A stretch of 64,000 nucleotides of DNA from Alphaproteobacteria bacterium (GCA_021775965.1 JAJFGV010000084.1:1-64000); one strand, 5' to 3'. Positions 21,853 through 32,267 are shown, counted from the stretch's first letter. Notes: generated from the letters alone by a model not told the origin. Program-made: numbers and translations.

Positions 21853-22322
21853 GAAAGTATCTTGATTAGAAGGGACAAAGCCACCTTAGTGGCCTGCCGT
21901 CTGATATCATCACGGTTTCCTTCAAATACATGATGGGCGCTTTCCACTTCACCATCTTTGATAGCATGACCAAAATAAACTGTACCGACAGGTTTTTCGG
22001 CGCTGCCGCCATCGGGGCCGGCAATGCCGGTAATCGAGATGGCTATATCGGCCCTAGAATTACCAAGTGCGCCTTTGGCCATAGCTTCGGCGACTTGCGC
22101 GCTGACAGCTCCGTTCGCTGTTATCATCTGCTCCGACACATTCAAAAGCTCCATCTTGGCTTCGTTAGAATAGGTAATAAAACCGCGTTCAAAAATCTCT
22201 GATGATCCCGGTAGTTCTGTCATCGCTGCCGCCAGAAATCCACCAGTGCAGGATTCAGCTGTCACCAGTTTCATGTTTTTATCACGGAGCAGGGCGGAGA
22301 GTTTCTTAGATAAGTCCTGCAT
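21849..22322 (-). CDS. pncC: Nicotinamide-nucleotide amidohydrolase (CinA C-terminal family)
   Basis: 157 residues, a stand-alone CinA C-terminal domain. It deamidates nicotinamide mononucleotide to nicotinic acid mononucleotide in pyridine-nucleotide recycling. Signatures: AESCTGG (catalytic Ser region), RGFITYSNEAK, NGAVSAQVAEAMA and ITGIAGPDGG. It overlaps pgpA by 17 bp and belongs to the minus-strand unit ispDF-pgpA-pncC. Confidence 0.93.
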   Translation of the reverse strand: MQDLSKKLSALLRDKNMKLVTAESCTGGFLAAAMTELPGSSEIFERGFITYSNEAKMELLNVSEQMITANGAVSAQVAEAMAKGALGNSRADIAISITGIAGPDGGSAEKPVGTVYFGHAIKDGEVESAHHVFEGNRDDIRRQATKVALSLLIKILS

Positions 22323-22791
22323 AGATTATGACCTCCAAACAAATCATCGCCATAATCCCGGCGATGATATCATCGCCCATCACACCCAAAGGCCCTTCAA
22401 TGTTTTTGTCAAAATGTGAAGCTGGCCAAGGCTTGATGATATCAAACAAGCGGAATAGCCCAAAAGCAAGTAGCGTCAAAACAGGGTTCAGTCCGCTTGC
22501 GGTTAAAACAGGAATTAACGCAATCCATTGACCTGCCACTTCGTCGATGACGATCATTTTGGAATCCTTCGTGCCTTGTGCTTCGTCAAATTTCTTTGAT
22601 GCCCAAAAACCCAGAGCGGTAACAACAACGATACCAGCAGTCAAAGCGGGAATACCGCCGAACATAAGCAGAAGCAATCCAGGCGGAATGGCCATGGCGC
22701 TGCCCCAGGTTCCCGGTGCTTTCGGGATGCAGCCAAAGCCGAACCATGTGGCCAACAAAACATAAGGCTGTTTGAAATCTATTTTAGGCAC
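22306..22791 (-). CDS. pgpA: Phosphatidylglycerophosphatase A
   Basis: 161 residues, membrane enzyme. It dephosphorylates phosphatidylglycerol phosphate to phosphatidylglycerol. Family hallmarks: [14 protein letters not shown] near the N-terminus, VIDEVAGQW, and [16 protein letters not shown], plus several hydrophobic segments. It overlaps ispDF by 8 bp and pncC by 17 bp, so all three are probably cotranscribed. Confidence 0.94.
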   Translation of the reverse strand: MPKIDFKQPYVLLATWFGFGCIPKAPGTWGSAMAIPPGLLLLMFGGIPALTAGIVVVTALGFWASKKFDEAQGTKDSKMIVIDEVAGQWIALIPVLTASGLNPVLTLLAFGLFRLFDIIKPWPASHFDKNIEGPLGVMGDDIIAGIMAMICLEVIIYAGLI

Positions 22792-23977
22792 GCGGCAACC
22801 TCACAGTGGCAATTGCCTGCGCGGCGATGCCTTCACCACGACCAGTAAAGCCGAGCTTCTCTGATGTCGTTGCCTTAACGCTCACACGGCTTGGGTCGAT
22901 TGCGATGATTTCAGCAATACGCTGTTCCATCGCTTCGCGGTGTGGGCCGATTTTTGGCTCCTCACAAATTAGCGTGATATCAAGGTTTAAAACGCTGCCG
23001 CCTTTTTCGTTAAGTAGCTCCATCGCCTTACTGAGGAAAATGGCGCTGTCCATATCCTTGTAATTATCATTGCTTGGCGGAAAATGCTGACCAATATCGC
23101 CAGCGGCAATGCTGCCGAGTATTGCATCAGTCAGCGCATGCAAGCCAACATCAGCATCGGAATGCCCGGCAAGGGGGCGCTCATGCGGCACCGAAACGCC
23201 GCAAAGCCTAACCGTCTTATCGCCCGTATCAGCAAAAGCATGGACATCAAAACCCATGCCTGTCCGCGTTTCATCGGGGCCAAGTAGTTTCTCCGCCATT
23301 TCCCAGTCATCCTCTGTGGTGATCTTAAAATTGCTTTTATGGCCTGGCACCAGCTTTATAGCAACGCCAAGCGCCGACACAAGGCCAGTGTCATCGGTAT
23401 ATTCCTTATCAGGATCAGCTTGCTCATGGGCTTTTTTGATGACGCCATAATGAAACCCTTGCGGTGTTTGTAGGGCATGAAGACCGTTTCGATCAATGGG
23501 CGAGCCATCATGTTCATATCTAAGGGTGTCGGCAATCGGTGTGGCCAGGCTCGTGGCTTCATTTTCAGCCAGGGCATCAACCACAGCCATGATATCCACG
23601 CCCTGAACCAGTGGTCTTGCTGCATCCTGGATCAGGACAATATCTTCATTTGTTAGATTAGAAAAGCTTTTTAATCCATTGAATATACTATTTTTTCTTG
23701 AATTAGAGCCTGACACAAAATCGGGCAGATCAAGTCCTTTAACAGCCTCATGATACAAATCTGCATGCTCCGGGTCGATAATGACCCGAATATCGTCCAA
23801 TCCAGGCAAACCCAAAAACGCCTCAACCGTATGGCGGAGCAAGGATTTCCCTGCTAAAATACGGTATTGTTTGGGTACGAAGCCGCCGCAGCGCGTGCCT
23901 TGCCCGGCAGCAGCGATTAAAACGCTGAAATTCTGTGTTTTTTCTATTTTCCTTGTGTGAGGCACAAACTTTTCCAT
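22784..23977 (-). CDS. ispDF: Bifunctional IspD/IspF (MEP isoprenoid pathway)
   Basis: 397 residues, fusing two MEP-pathway enzymes. The N-terminal IspD domain (about 15-235) has [17 protein letters not shown] and [11 protein letters not shown] and transfers CMP to methylerythritol phosphate. The C-terminal IspF domain (about 238-395) has [26 protein letters not shown] and [14 protein letters not shown] and makes the cyclodiphosphate. IspDF fusion is typical of alphaproteobacteria. It is divergent from ntrY across about 118 bp. Confidence 0.97.
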   Translation of the reverse strand: MEKFVPHTRKIEKTQNFSVLIAAAGQGTRCGGFVPKQYRILAGKSLLRHTVEAFLGLPGLDDIRVIIDPEHADLYHEAVKGLDLPDFVSGSNSRKNSIFNGLKSFSNLTNEDIVLIQDAARPLVQGVDIMAVVDALAENEATSLATPIADTLRYEHDGSPIDRNGLHALQTPQGFHYGVIKKAHEQADPDKEYTDDTGLVSALGVAIKLVPGHKSNFKITTEDDWEMAEKLLGPDETRTGMGFDVHAFADTGDKTVRLCGVSVPHERPLAGHSDADVGLHALTDAILGSIAAGDIGQHFPPSNDNYKDMDSAIFLSKAMELLNEKGGSVLNLDITLICEEPKIGPHREAMEQRIAEIIAIDPSRVSVKATTSEKLGFTGRGEGIAAQAIATVRLPRA

Positions 23978-24095
23978 AGTTGATTTTTTGGGCTTAAAAG
24001 TGTAGAAAGCCTCAAGTTGTGTATATCTGTGTGGATATTCTTATTTTGATCGGAGCGTGACGTCAATCGCCATGTTCCAAACGTAAGGAGCGATT

Positions 24096-26417
24096 TTGAG
24101 CTTCATCTCTGAGCATATGCTCTTCAAACTTCCGTTTTTTGTTCGCAAGCGGATGAAAAGCCGCGGCCGTCGCAGCCGTGTCTGGCAAACTCGTCTGGCT
24201 ATCGCACTGGCATTGGCGGCGGTTGTCAGTGGCTTTGCTACTTATGCTGCTTTAACAAATACGCCCCCGTTTGGTGACGACCCGGGCATTGTGATCTGGC
24301 TGCTCAATATTGATCTGATTATTTTGTTGTCTCTGGTGGGGCTTATCGCCAAACGCCTGGTGAGTTTGTGGAGTGGGCGGAAGCGAAAACTGGCTGGCTC
24401 TCGTCTTCATGTCAGGCTGGTTTATACCTTTAGTGTGATGGCGGCAGTACCGGTTATTATCATGACGGTGTTTTCCGCCTTCTTCTTTCACTTCGGTGTT
24501 CAGACATGGTTCAGCAATCGGGTCCAGACAGCCGTCAATGAATCGCAGGCCGTTGCGCAGGCCTATCTGGAGGAACATCAACAGGTGATCCGAGCCGATA
24601 CGCTGGCGATGGCCAATGACCTTGATCGTCAAGCCACTCTGATTATCAGCAACGACAAGGCGTTTGAACAAATTATGCAGACGCAATCGGTGTTGCGGAA
24701 TTTATCGGAAGCCATCGTTTTTAATGCAGAGGGCCGCGTTATGGCGCGTGCAGGACTAAGCTTTATGCTTGAATTTGAAGAGGCACCTTCCTATGCCATT
24801 GGAGAAGCGGCTGGTGGTGAAGTGGTTTTGATGACCGGCGGCAATGACGACCGCATTCGGGCATTGGTTAAGCTCCGTAATTTCGCTGATACTTATTTGT
24901 TCGTTGGCCGCACCGTGGACCCGCAAGTGCTTTCGCATTTGGCCGCGACCCGTAAGGCGGTTGAGGATTATGCCGATCTCCAGACACGCTATTCGGGGTT
25001 GCAGATTACAGTCACGATGATTTTTGTGGTGGTGGGGTTGCTGCTTTTGCTGGCCGCCATCTGGTATGGGCTTATTCTGGCGCGTAAGCTTGTGACGCCG
25101 ATCAGTACATTGATTACCGTTTCTGACCGCGTGCGAGCAGGGGATTTAACAGCGCGCGTGCCTGAGCATGAAATGCTTGAGGAATTTGATTATCTGGCCC
25201 GCAGCTTCAACCGTATGACCAAACAAATTCAGGGGCAGCAGGGCGAATTGATCCAGGCCAACCGCCAGTTGGACCAGCGCCGCCGCTTTACCGAGACGGT
25301 TCTGGCTGGCGTATCTTCAGGCGTTTTGGGCGTTGATGAAAAGAATAACATTAACGTAGCCAATAACTCGGCGGCTGAACTTTTGGCGCGCGATGTCAAT
25401 GAGCTAACCGGAAAAGATATTGTTGAAATTATGCCGGAGTTCAAAGCCATCTTGAAAAAAGCCCATAGCCGCGCTCTTAGTCATCCGGGAAAAATCACCC
25501 AGGCTGAAATTACCGCCGGAGAAAAAGAGGGCGTAAAGCGATCTTTGCTAGTGCGCGTGGCGATTGAGATGATTGGTGAGGAAGACAAAGGCGCGATCAT
25601 TACTTTTGATGATATTACCGAACTGCAATCAGCGCAGCGCAAGGCGGCTTGGGCGGATGTCGCGCGGCGGATTGCGCATGAAATTAAAAACCCGCTGACA
25701 CCTATTCAGTTATCGGCAGAGCGTTTGAAGCGTAAATATCTCAGTCAGATCAAAGACGATCCCGAAACATTCGAACAATGTACAGAGACAATCATTAAGC
25801 ATGTCGGCGATATAGGCCATATGGTCAATGAATTTTCCTCTTTTGCGCGTATGCCCGAACCTGTGATGAAGGAAGATGACCTTGGTGTCCATGTCCGTGA
25901 TGCGTTGGTGTTGCAACAGCAGGCTCATCCGACTATCAAGTTCAAATTGATCGGTACGGAGAAAAATGCCGTATCAACCAGTTTTGATGCACAGCAAATT
26001 AGGCAAGCCGTCACCAATATTGTTCAGAATGCGATTGACTCGATTGAAGCGCGCCTTGAGCAGGAGAAGGAAAAAGGCGTAAAGCCTGCGCCTGGCCATA
26101 TTGATATTTTACTATCGGCCTATGGCGATGACGAAGCAGCAATTGTTATCACAGATAATGGCCTTGGCCTGCCGAAAAATGAAAATGCCGCGCGCCTTAG
26201 CGAGCCTTACGTAACGCACAAGCCAAAAGGGACCGGGCTTGGTCTGGCAATTGTTAAAAAGATCATGGAAGATCATGATGGGCGGCTGGTTTTGAGTGCG
26301 CCGGACTGGCTACAATCGCTGAAAGGCTGGCAGGACAGGGGCGGCGCCAGTGTCGCTTTGGTGCTTCCGCTGAGTCATAGCGGAAAAGCAAAGGGCGGAA
26401 AGGCAAAAGCAGCATGA
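24096..26417 (+). CDS. ntrY: Nitrogen-regulation-type sensor histidine kinase NtrY
   Basis: 773 residues from TTG at 24096, chosen because AAGGAG lies 5 bp upstream. Layout: two or three N-terminal membrane helices (within about 30-125), periplasmic/PAS-like sensor, membrane helix near 305-325, HAMP, cytosolic PAS (about 395-500), HisKA with phospho-acceptor His528 in RRIAHEIKNPLTP, and HATPase (N-box NIVQNAIDSI, DNGLGLP, GTGLGLAI). It is an inner-membrane sensor partnered with NtrX downstream (4-bp overlap). NtrYX has been linked to nitrogen, redox and envelope control in alphaproteobacteria. Confidence 0.95.
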   Translation: MSFISEHMLFKLPFFVRKRMKSRGRRSRVWQTRLAIALALAAVVSGFATYAALTNTPPFGDDPGIVIWLLNIDLIILLSLVGLIAKRLVSLWSGRKRKLAGSRLHVRLVYTFSVMAAVPVIIMTVFSAFFFHFGVQTWFSNRVQTAVNESQAVAQAYLEEHQQVIRADTLAMANDLDRQATLIISNDKAFEQIMQTQSVLRNLSEAIVFNAEGRVMARAGLSFMLEFEEAPSYAIGEAAGGEVVLMTGGNDDRIRALVKLRNFADTYLFVGRTVDPQVLSHLAATRKAVEDYADLQTRYSGLQITVTMIFVVVGLLLLLAAIWYGLILARKLVTPISTLITVSDRVRAGDLTARVPEHEMLEEFDYLARSFNRMTKQIQGQQGELIQANRQLDQRRRFTETVLAGVSSGVLGVDEKNNINVANNSAAELLARDVNELTGKDIVEIMPEFKAILKKAHSRALSHPGKITQAEITAGEKEGVKRSLLVRVAIEMIGEEDKGAIITFDDITELQSAQRKAAWADVARRIAHEIKNPLTPIQLSAERLKRKYLSQIKDDPETFEQCTETIIKHVGDIGHMVNEFSSFARMPEPVMKEDDLGVHVRDALVLQQQAHPTIKFKLIGTEKNAVSTSFDAQQIRQAVTNIVQNAIDSIEARLEQEKEKGVKPAPGHIDILLSAYGDDEAAIVITDNGLGLPKNENAARLSEPYVTHKPKGTGLGLAIVKKIMEDHDGRLVLSAPDWLQSLKGWQDRGGASVALVLPLSHSGKAKGGKAKAA

Positions 26418-27817
26418 GTGCCGATATTTTGATTGTTGATGATGAAGCTGATATCCGAAACCTGATCCAAGGTATTTTGGAGGATGAAGGGTATGCCACA
26501 CGCCTTGCCGCCAACGCACAGGATGCCTATGAGGCGATCGCAGAAAAAGCGCCGGATCTGATTGTTCTCGATATTTGGTTGCGGGGCAGCGAGGATGACG
26601 GCATGGAAATGCTGGAAAAAGTGAAAGCTGATGACTCGACTTTACCTGTGCTGATGATTAGTGGCCACGGTACGATTGAAACGGCTGTCTCGGCGATCAA
26701 GCAGGGTGCTTATGATTTTATTGAGAAGCCATTTAAATCTGACAGATTGCTTCTCATGATTAAGCGAGCGTTAGAAACCGCTGCTTTAAAACGTGAGAAC
26801 GAACAGCTTAGGCAAAAATCTGGAGAATCTCTTGATTTTATCGCAGAGTCACCGCAAATGGAGACTTTCAAGCAAATGCTGGGCCGTGCAGCACCCACGA
26901 ATAGCCGTATTTTACTCACGGGTGAGCCGGGCACCGGTAAGAATCTCATCTCGCGCCTCATTCACAAATCCTCCAGCCGGGCGGACAAGCCTTTTCTGGC
27001 TCTCAACTGTGCAACCTTGCATCCCGATCGTTTTGAGGTTGAGCTTTTTGGTGTTGAAGGCGGCCCGGTTGGGTTGTTGGAACAGGCAGACGGCGGCACG
27101 CTTTTGCTCGATGAAGTGTCTGACATGCCGCTGGAGACACAAGGCAAGATTGTCAGAGTTTTACAGGATCAGAAATTCCAGCGTCCCGGCGGCGATACAT
27201 CTATAGAAGTGGACGTGCGTATTATCGCCTCGACCAACCGCGATCTTGAACAAGCGGTTCAGGATGAAACCTTCCGTCAGGATTTGTATTACCGACTGAA
27301 TGTGGTGCCGATTGCGATCCCGCCACTGCGCGATCATTTGAGCGATATTCCGGCCCTGGCAAACTATTTTACAGGCGCTATTTCAAAGCAATCAGGCCTG
27401 CCAGAGCGTGAATTTTCGAAGAAAGCACTATCTATGATGCAGGGTTATGAATGGCCCGGAAACGTGCGCCAGCTGCGCAATGTCATCGAATGGGTCATGA
27501 TTATGAGCGACTCTGATGTCGGCAAGGATATAGAGCCCGATGATTTGCCCCCGGAGATTAGTAAAATGGACTCTGCTGTGCTAAACTCGGGCCCTGATAA
27601 CAGCTTCACGGACTTGCCGTTGCGCGAGGCCCGCGAGGTGTTTGAGCGTAACTATCTTCTTTCTCAGGTGAACCGTTTCGGCGGTAACATTTCAAAAACA
27701 GCAGAATTTATAGGAATGGAGCGCTCTGCTTTTCACAGGAAGCTTAAATCTCTACAAATTCTAACGACTGAGCGGGAAGAAACGAAACAGGAAAACGATA
27801 AACGCAAGAAGGCTTAA
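26414..27817 (+). CDS. ntrX: Response regulator NtrX (AAA+ / Fis-type DNA-binding)
   Basis: 467 residues. Receiver domain with acidic pocket (VDDE) and phospho-acceptor Asp53, then AAA+ domain with Walker A GEPGTGKN, Walker B GGTLLLDEV and STNRDL, and a C-terminal Fis-type helix-turn-helix (GNISKTAEFIGMERSAFHRKL). The GAFTGA loop that contacts sigma54 is absent between ELFG and the Walker B, as in many NtrX proteins, so it may not act as a classical sigma54 activator. It is cotranscribed with ntrY (ATGA overlap) and followed by trkA. Confidence 0.95.
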   Translation: MSADILIVDDEADIRNLIQGILEDEGYATRLAANAQDAYEAIAEKAPDLIVLDIWLRGSEDDGMEMLEKVKADDSTLPVLMISGHGTIETAVSAIKQGAYDFIEKPFKSDRLLLMIKRALETAALKRENEQLRQKSGESLDFIAESPQMETFKQMLGRAAPTNSRILLTGEPGTGKNLISRLIHKSSSRADKPFLALNCATLHPDRFEVELFGVEGGPVGLLEQADGGTLLLDEVSDMPLETQGKIVRVLQDQKFQRPGGDTSIEVDVRIIASTNRDLEQAVQDETFRQDLYYRLNVVPIAIPPLRDHLSDIPALANYFTGAISKQSGLPEREFSKKALSMMQGYEWPGNVRQLRNVIEWVMIMSDSDVGKDIEPDDLPPEISKMDSAVLNSGPDNSFTDLPLREAREVFERNYLLSQVNRFGGNISKTAEFIGMERSAFHRKLKSLQILTTEREETKQENDKRKKA

Positions 27818-27820
27818 ACA

Positions 27821-29197
27821 ATGCGTGTCATCATCTGTGGTGCCGGTCAGGTCGGATACAACATCGCCAATTATCTTTCGCGCGAAGATAATGACGTGAC
27901 CATCATTGACGTCGATGCCGCTCTTATTGCGCAAATCAATGACGATCTTGATGTCAACGGTGTCGTTGGTTACGCCTCAAACCCTGATACGCTGAAAGCC
28001 GCCGGGGCTAATGATGCAGACATGATTATCGCTGTAACCATGTCCGATGAGGTCAATATGGTGGCCTGCCAAATAGGTCATTCGCTATTCAGCATTCCCA
28101 AGAAAATTGCCCGCATCCGTGAGCAATCCTATCTCGACCCTGCCTGGTCTAACCTGTTTAGCCGTTCGCATATGCCGATTGATGTGATTATTTCACCCGA
28201 GCTTGTGATTGCCAATGATATTTATCAGCGTCTGTCGGTGCCCGGCACCACCTTTGTAAACACACTGGCCGATGGTAAGGCTCATATGGTTGGTGTTATT
28301 TGTCTGGAGGATTGCCCGGTCATCAATACACCGTTGGCGCATTTGTCCAATCTGTTTGCCGACCTCTCTTTTAAGGTCATATCAATCCTGCGCAATAACA
28401 AGCCGATTATTCCTGATGACGATGAACAGCTTGAAGTCGACGATGAGGCTTATTTTGTTGTGGATACAAAACATCTGGAAAGGGTTCTGGCCGCCTTTGG
28501 ACATGAAGAAAAAGAGGCGCGCAATATTGTAATAACCGGCGGCGGTAATATCGGTCTTGGTTTGGCCAATATGCTTCTGGAGAGAAGCCGCGGCGTACAA
28601 ATTAAAATGATTGAAAAAAGCGGTGCTCGCGCACGTTATTTAAGCGAGCAACTTGAGAACATTATCGTTTTAAAAGGAAACGGCCTTGACAAAGAAATTC
28701 TTGAAGAGGCCTCCATTGATCATGTTGAAACTTATGTCGCCGTTACCAATGATGATGAAAGCAATATTTTAGGCTCCCTACTTGCCAAACAATATGGCTG
28801 TAAACGCGTGATCACATTGGTGAACAATGAGGTTTACACTCCGCTCGTCGGACCGCTGGGCATCGATGCTATGGTTTTGCCTAAATCTACAATCGTGGCC
28901 ACGATCATGCAGCATGTCAGGCGCGGTCGTATCAAAGGCCTCCATAATTTGCGTGATGGCTTTGCCGAGGTTATAGAGGCCGAGGTTTCTGAAACATCCA
29001 GCATTGCCAATACATCAATAGAGGAATTAAATTTACCCCGAGACATTATTATCGGCGCCATTATTCGTGAGGATGAGGTTTTAATGCCCGATCCCGAAAT
29101 GGTTATCAAGCCTGATGATCTGGTTGTTATTTTGGCATCCAGAGAGCAAGTTCAACATGTGGAGAAAATGTTCTCTGTGCAGGTTGATTTATTTTAG
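27821..29197 (+). CDS. trkA: Trk potassium uptake regulatory subunit TrkA
   Basis: 458 residues with the duplicated RCK architecture: TrkA-N (about 1-120, GAGQVGYNIA) and TrkA-C, then a second TrkA-N (about 232-350, GGGNIGLGLA) and TrkA-C. It is a cytosolic NAD/ATP-binding gating subunit for TrkH/G K+ channels, whose genes are not in this window. It follows ntrX by 3 bp, the usual alphaproteobacterial order. Confidence 0.96.
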   Translation: MRVIICGAGQVGYNIANYLSREDNDVTIIDVDAALIAQINDDLDVNGVVGYASNPDTLKAAGANDADMIIAVTMSDEVNMVACQIGHSLFSIPKKIARIREQSYLDPAWSNLFSRSHMPIDVIISPELVIANDIYQRLSVPGTTFVNTLADGKAHMVGVICLEDCPVINTPLAHLSNLFADLSFKVISILRNNKPIIPDDDEQLEVDDEAYFVVDTKHLERVLAAFGHEEKEARNIVITGGGNIGLGLANMLLERSRGVQIKMIEKSGARARYLSEQLENIIVLKGNGLDKEILEEASIDHVETYVAVTNDDESNILGSLLAKQYGCKRVITLVNNEVYTPLVGPLGIDAMVLPKSTIVATIMQHVRRGRIKGLHNLRDGFAEVIEAEVSETSSIANTSIEELNLPRDIIIGAIIREDEVLMPDPEMVIKPDDLVVILASREQVQHVEKMFSVQVDLF

Positions 29198-29206
29198 AGG
29201 AAAACA

Positions 29207-30016
29207 ATGAAATTAGGGATATTTGATTCAGGCCTGGGTGGTTTACTGATCGCAAAGGCCATAAAAAACCATATGCCGTCCATTGATATGGTTTACTTAG
29301 GCGACACACTGCATGTTCCCTATGGCAATCGGTCAGACGAAGTCATTTATGATTATTGCTACAAAGGAATAGACTTTTTATTCTCTCAGGACTGTAAGCT
29401 GATTATCATGGCCTGCAATACAGGTAGTGCGGCAGCATTGCGCCGGCTACAACAAGAGTATTTGCCGGGACGTTATCCTGATCGTAGAATATTGGGTGTT
29501 GTGGTGCCCACTCTTGAAAAAGCGGCAGAGCAGAAACACCAGAAAATAGGTCTGATTGCTACGAATTATATTATTCAGTCCAACATCTACAAAGAAGAAC
29601 TTCAAAAAATAAATCCCAAAATTGAGATTTTCTCACAAGCTACGCCTTTGCTTGTGCCTATGATTGAAAATGACGGCATGCACTGGGTTGGGCCCATTCT
29701 TAGAACTTATCTGCAGCCCCTTTTGGATCAAAAAGTTCAATCGGTGATACTAGGATGCACCCATTACCCTATGCTAAAAAGTATTATCAAGAAAGAAATG
29801 GGTGATGATTTGATTTTATTGTCACAGGACGAAATTATTCCAAAGAAACTTGAAGATTATCTCAAGCGCCATCCTGAAATTTCGGAACCAATGGGGAGTT
29901 CGGGCATTCAGGAATTTTATATAACGGACGTAACAGATTCCTATGAACGCAGCGCACATTTTATTTACAACAAAGAAATTGTCATTCAAAAAGCGGATAT
30001 ATGGGACCTACATTAA
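29207..30016 (+). CDS. murI: Glutamate racemase
   Basis: 269 residues. It supplies D-glutamate for peptidoglycan. Asp/Glu racemase signatures are present: GIFDSGLGGL (catalytic Asp/Ser loop), ACNTGSAAALR (first catalytic Cys) and GCTHYPML (second catalytic Cys plus His). ThrSer variation after the first Cys (NTGSA rather than NTASA) is minor. It lies between trkA and a HAD phosphatase (16-bp overlap), an unusual position within the ntrYX-trkA-hfq block. Confidence 0.9.
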   Translation: MKLGIFDSGLGGLLIAKAIKNHMPSIDMVYLGDTLHVPYGNRSDEVIYDYCYKGIDFLFSQDCKLIIMACNTGSAAALRRLQQEYLPGRYPDRRILGVVVPTLEKAAEQKHQKIGLIATNYIIQSNIYKEELQKINPKIEIFSQATPLLVPMIENDGMHWVGPILRTYLQPLLDQKVQSVILGCTHYPMLKSIIKKEMGDDLILLSQDEIIPKKLEDYLKRHPEISEPMGSSGIQEFYITDVTDSYERSAHFIYNKEIVIQKADIWDLH

Positions 30017-30663
30017 AACAACCAAAAGCCGTATTTTTCGACTGGGATGGGACATTGGCAGATAGCTTTGTGTTTCTGCGCGGTGCCCATAGCCATGTCA
30101 GAAACGCTATCGGTCTGCCTGATCTCACACAAGAGCAATTTGATGGCTATTTCGGTATGCCGCGTGAGCTTCTCTACAAGGAAATCTATGGTGATGAAGG
30201 CGAAAAGGCCAAAGCCCTTTTTGAAGCTTATGTCATGGCAAACCATAAACAACTGGAGCCGATGCCGGGTGCAGTAGAGCTTCTGAAGGCTATAACAAAT
30301 ATGAACATTCTTATGGGAGCCGTCAGCAATAAAAAGGGCGACTTTATCCGCGAGGAAATCAAACATTTTGGCTGGCAGGAACATTTTGTTTCAATTGTCG
30401 GGGCTGGGGATGCCGAGAACGACAAGCCCGCCGCGGATCCTCTTTTACTGGCGTTGAAAAAAGGCGGTATTGACCATGATTTAGCTGATATCTGGTATGT
30501 CGGTGATACTGAAACAGACCTAAAATGTGCGCAAGAAGCGGGGTGTCCATCTGTTTTTCTTCAACATAAGGACGATGATGGCGGTTTGATTGAAACTTAT
30601 AATCCCGTCCTGACGATACGAAATTGTCATGAATTGCGCGAGTTTTTGTTGCAAACTACCTAA
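30001..30663 (+). CDS. HAD superfamily hydrolase (phosphoglycolate-phosphatase-like)
   Basis: 220 residues. HAD motifs: FFDWDGTLADS (nucleophile and acid Asp), GAVSNKKGD (motif II), an extended K region (ENDKPAADPLLLALKK) and VGDTETDLKCAQEAGC (motif IV). The cap domain is of the small helical Gph type. It is probably a small-molecule phosphatase, with substrate unknown. Its ATG overlaps the murI 3' end by 16 bp. Confidence 0.88.
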   Translation: MGPTLKQPKAVFFDWDGTLADSFVFLRGAHSHVRNAIGLPDLTQEQFDGYFGMPRELLYKEIYGDEGEKAKALFEAYVMANHKQLEPMPGAVELLKAITNMNILMGAVSNKKGDFIREEIKHFGWQEHFVSIVGAGDAENDKPAADPLLLALKKGGIDHDLADIWYVGDTETDLKCAQEAGCPSVFLQHKDDDGGLIETYNPVLTIRNCHELREFLLQTT

Positions 30664-30718
30664 AATGGAGTAAAACAGGGCAATTAATGGCTTAAATAAA
30701 ATATAAGGAACTTAAAAA

Positions 30719-30988
30719 ATGGCCGATAAAATACAAAATGTACAAGATGTTTTCCTGAATAAAATCCGCAAGGAAAAGATGTCCGTGACAGTTTTTCTTG
30801 TTAATGGTGTCAAGCTGCAGGGTATTGTCACCTGGTTTGATAATTTTTGTCTTCTCCTACGTCGTGAATCGCACGTACAGCTGGTGTACAAGCACGCGAT
30901 TTCAACAATTATGCCGGGCGGTCCGCTGAACCTTTATGATGAAGAAGGTGACGGCAAAACGCCGGGCGGAGAAGAGGCTGCAGATTAA
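30719..30988 (+). CDS. hfq: RNA chaperone Hfq
   Basis: 89 residues. It is a hexameric Sm-like chaperone for sRNA-mRNA pairing. The Sm1 and Sm2 signatures are intact: [20 protein letters not shown] (proximal face), [13 protein letters not shown] and LVYKHAIST. The short acidic tail ([16 protein letters not shown]) is overlapped by the start of hflX. TAAGGA precedes the ATG. Confidence 0.98.
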   Translation: MADKIQNVQDVFLNKIRKEKMSVTVFLVNGVKLQGIVTWFDNFCLLLRRESHVQLVYKHAISTIMPGGPLNLYDEEGDGKTPGGEEAAD

Positions 30989-32267
30989 AGCCTGTATTAT
31001 CCATCCCGTTCTCTCTGGCAAAGTCAGCGGAAGACGGGATATCCATGATATCGTGAGTGAGGCCGAAGGGCTGGCGCATGCCATTGATTTGGATGTTGGC
31101 TGGCCGCGGGTGGTCAAGCTTACCAAAATTCAGGCTGGGGCCTTTTTTGGTAAAGGCGTACGGCAGGATATTGCCGACGAAATCAAACAATCAGAGCCCG
31201 ATATCATTATCGTTAATCATACATTATCACCCGTGCAGCAACGCAATCTTGAAAAAGAATGGAACGCCAAGGTCATTGACCGCACGGGCTTGATCCTTGA
31301 GATTTTTGGCGCCCGTGCCCAAACCAAAGAGGGCCGTATCCAGGTCGATCTGGCCGCACTTCAATACCAACGCTCGCGTTTGGTACGGTCATGGACCCAT
31401 TTGGAGCGACAACGTGGCGGCGCAGGGTTCATGGGCGGGCCAGGGGAACGCCAGATCGAGATTGACCGCCGCCAGATCAGTCAAAAGCTTACAAAGCTCA
31501 AGAAAGAGCTGGAAACGGTAAGACGTACACGTGATTTGGGTCGCAAAAGCCGTGAACGTGTGCCGTTTCCTGTTGTGGCGTTGGTTGGCTATACCAATGC
31601 CGGCAAATCAACGCTTTTCAACCATCTCACAGGCGCAAAGGTTTTTACCAAGGATCTATTGTTTGCGACGCTTGACCCGACAATGCGTCAGATGAAACTC
31701 CCCAATGGGCAGAAAGCTATTTTATCGGACACGGTTGGGTTTATCTCCGATCTACCGACGCATTTGATTGAAGCGTTTCAGGCCACGCTGGAACAGGTGC
31801 GTTATGCCGATGTGATTGTCCATGTCATTGATGCGTCCAGGCATGATTACGAGGCACAGCGAGCGGATGTCATCGAAATATTGGAGGATCTGGGCATTGA
31901 ATACGAAGAAAGCGGCCGCATTATCGAGGTTTACAACAAGATTGACCTGCTTGAGGGCGAGCAACAGACGGATGTGATACGAAAAGCTCAGTTTAACAAT
32001 CAAATCGCCGCTATCTCTGCACAAACGGAAGAGGGGGTTGATAGTTTTCTGGCACAAGTCACGCAAGTCCTGAACCGCAACCGCAAACTGGTGTCCTTTA
32101 CCCTCAAACCCACCGACGGCAAAGCACTGTCATGGCTCTACGATCATGCTGAAGTAATTGAGTGCCATGATGGGGAGGAGGGTATAGAGGTGCAGATTAA
32201 TATTGATGCGGCTAACCTTGGTAAATTCACCGAAAGCTACGGTTATGCCTATGTTCCGATTAACTAG
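30936..32267 (+). CDS. hflX: GTPase HflX
   Basis: 443 residues. It is a ribosome-associated GTPase that splits stalled or heat-stressed ribosomes. An N-terminal nucleotide-binding-like domain ([20 protein letters not shown]) is followed by a coiled linker with [11 protein letters not shown], then the G domain: [12 protein letters not shown] (G1), DTVGFI (G3) and NKIDLL (G4). The start is uncertain. ATG 30936 or 30939 lies 53 or 50 bp inside hfq and has no clear ribosome-binding site, which suggests coupling to hfq translation. Confidence 0.94.
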   Translation: MMKKVTAKRRAEKRLQIKACIIHPVLSGKVSGRRDIHDIVSEAEGLAHAIDLDVGWPRVVKLTKIQAGAFFGKGVRQDIADEIKQSEPDIIIVNHTLSPVQQRNLEKEWNAKVIDRTGLILEIFGARAQTKEGRIQVDLAALQYQRSRLVRSWTHLERQRGGAGFMGGPGERQIEIDRRQISQKLTKLKKELETVRRTRDLGRKSRERVPFPVVALVGYTNAGKSTLFNHLTGAKVFTKDLLFATLDPTMRQMKLPNGQKAILSDTVGFISDLPTHLIEAFQATLEQVRYADVIVHVIDASRHDYEAQRADVIEILEDLGIEYEESGRIIEVYNKIDLLEGEQQTDVIRKAQFNNQIAAISAQTEEGVDSFLAQVTQVLNRNRKLVSFTLKPTDGKALSWLYDHAEVIECHDGEEGIEVQINIDAANLGKFTESYGYAYVPIN

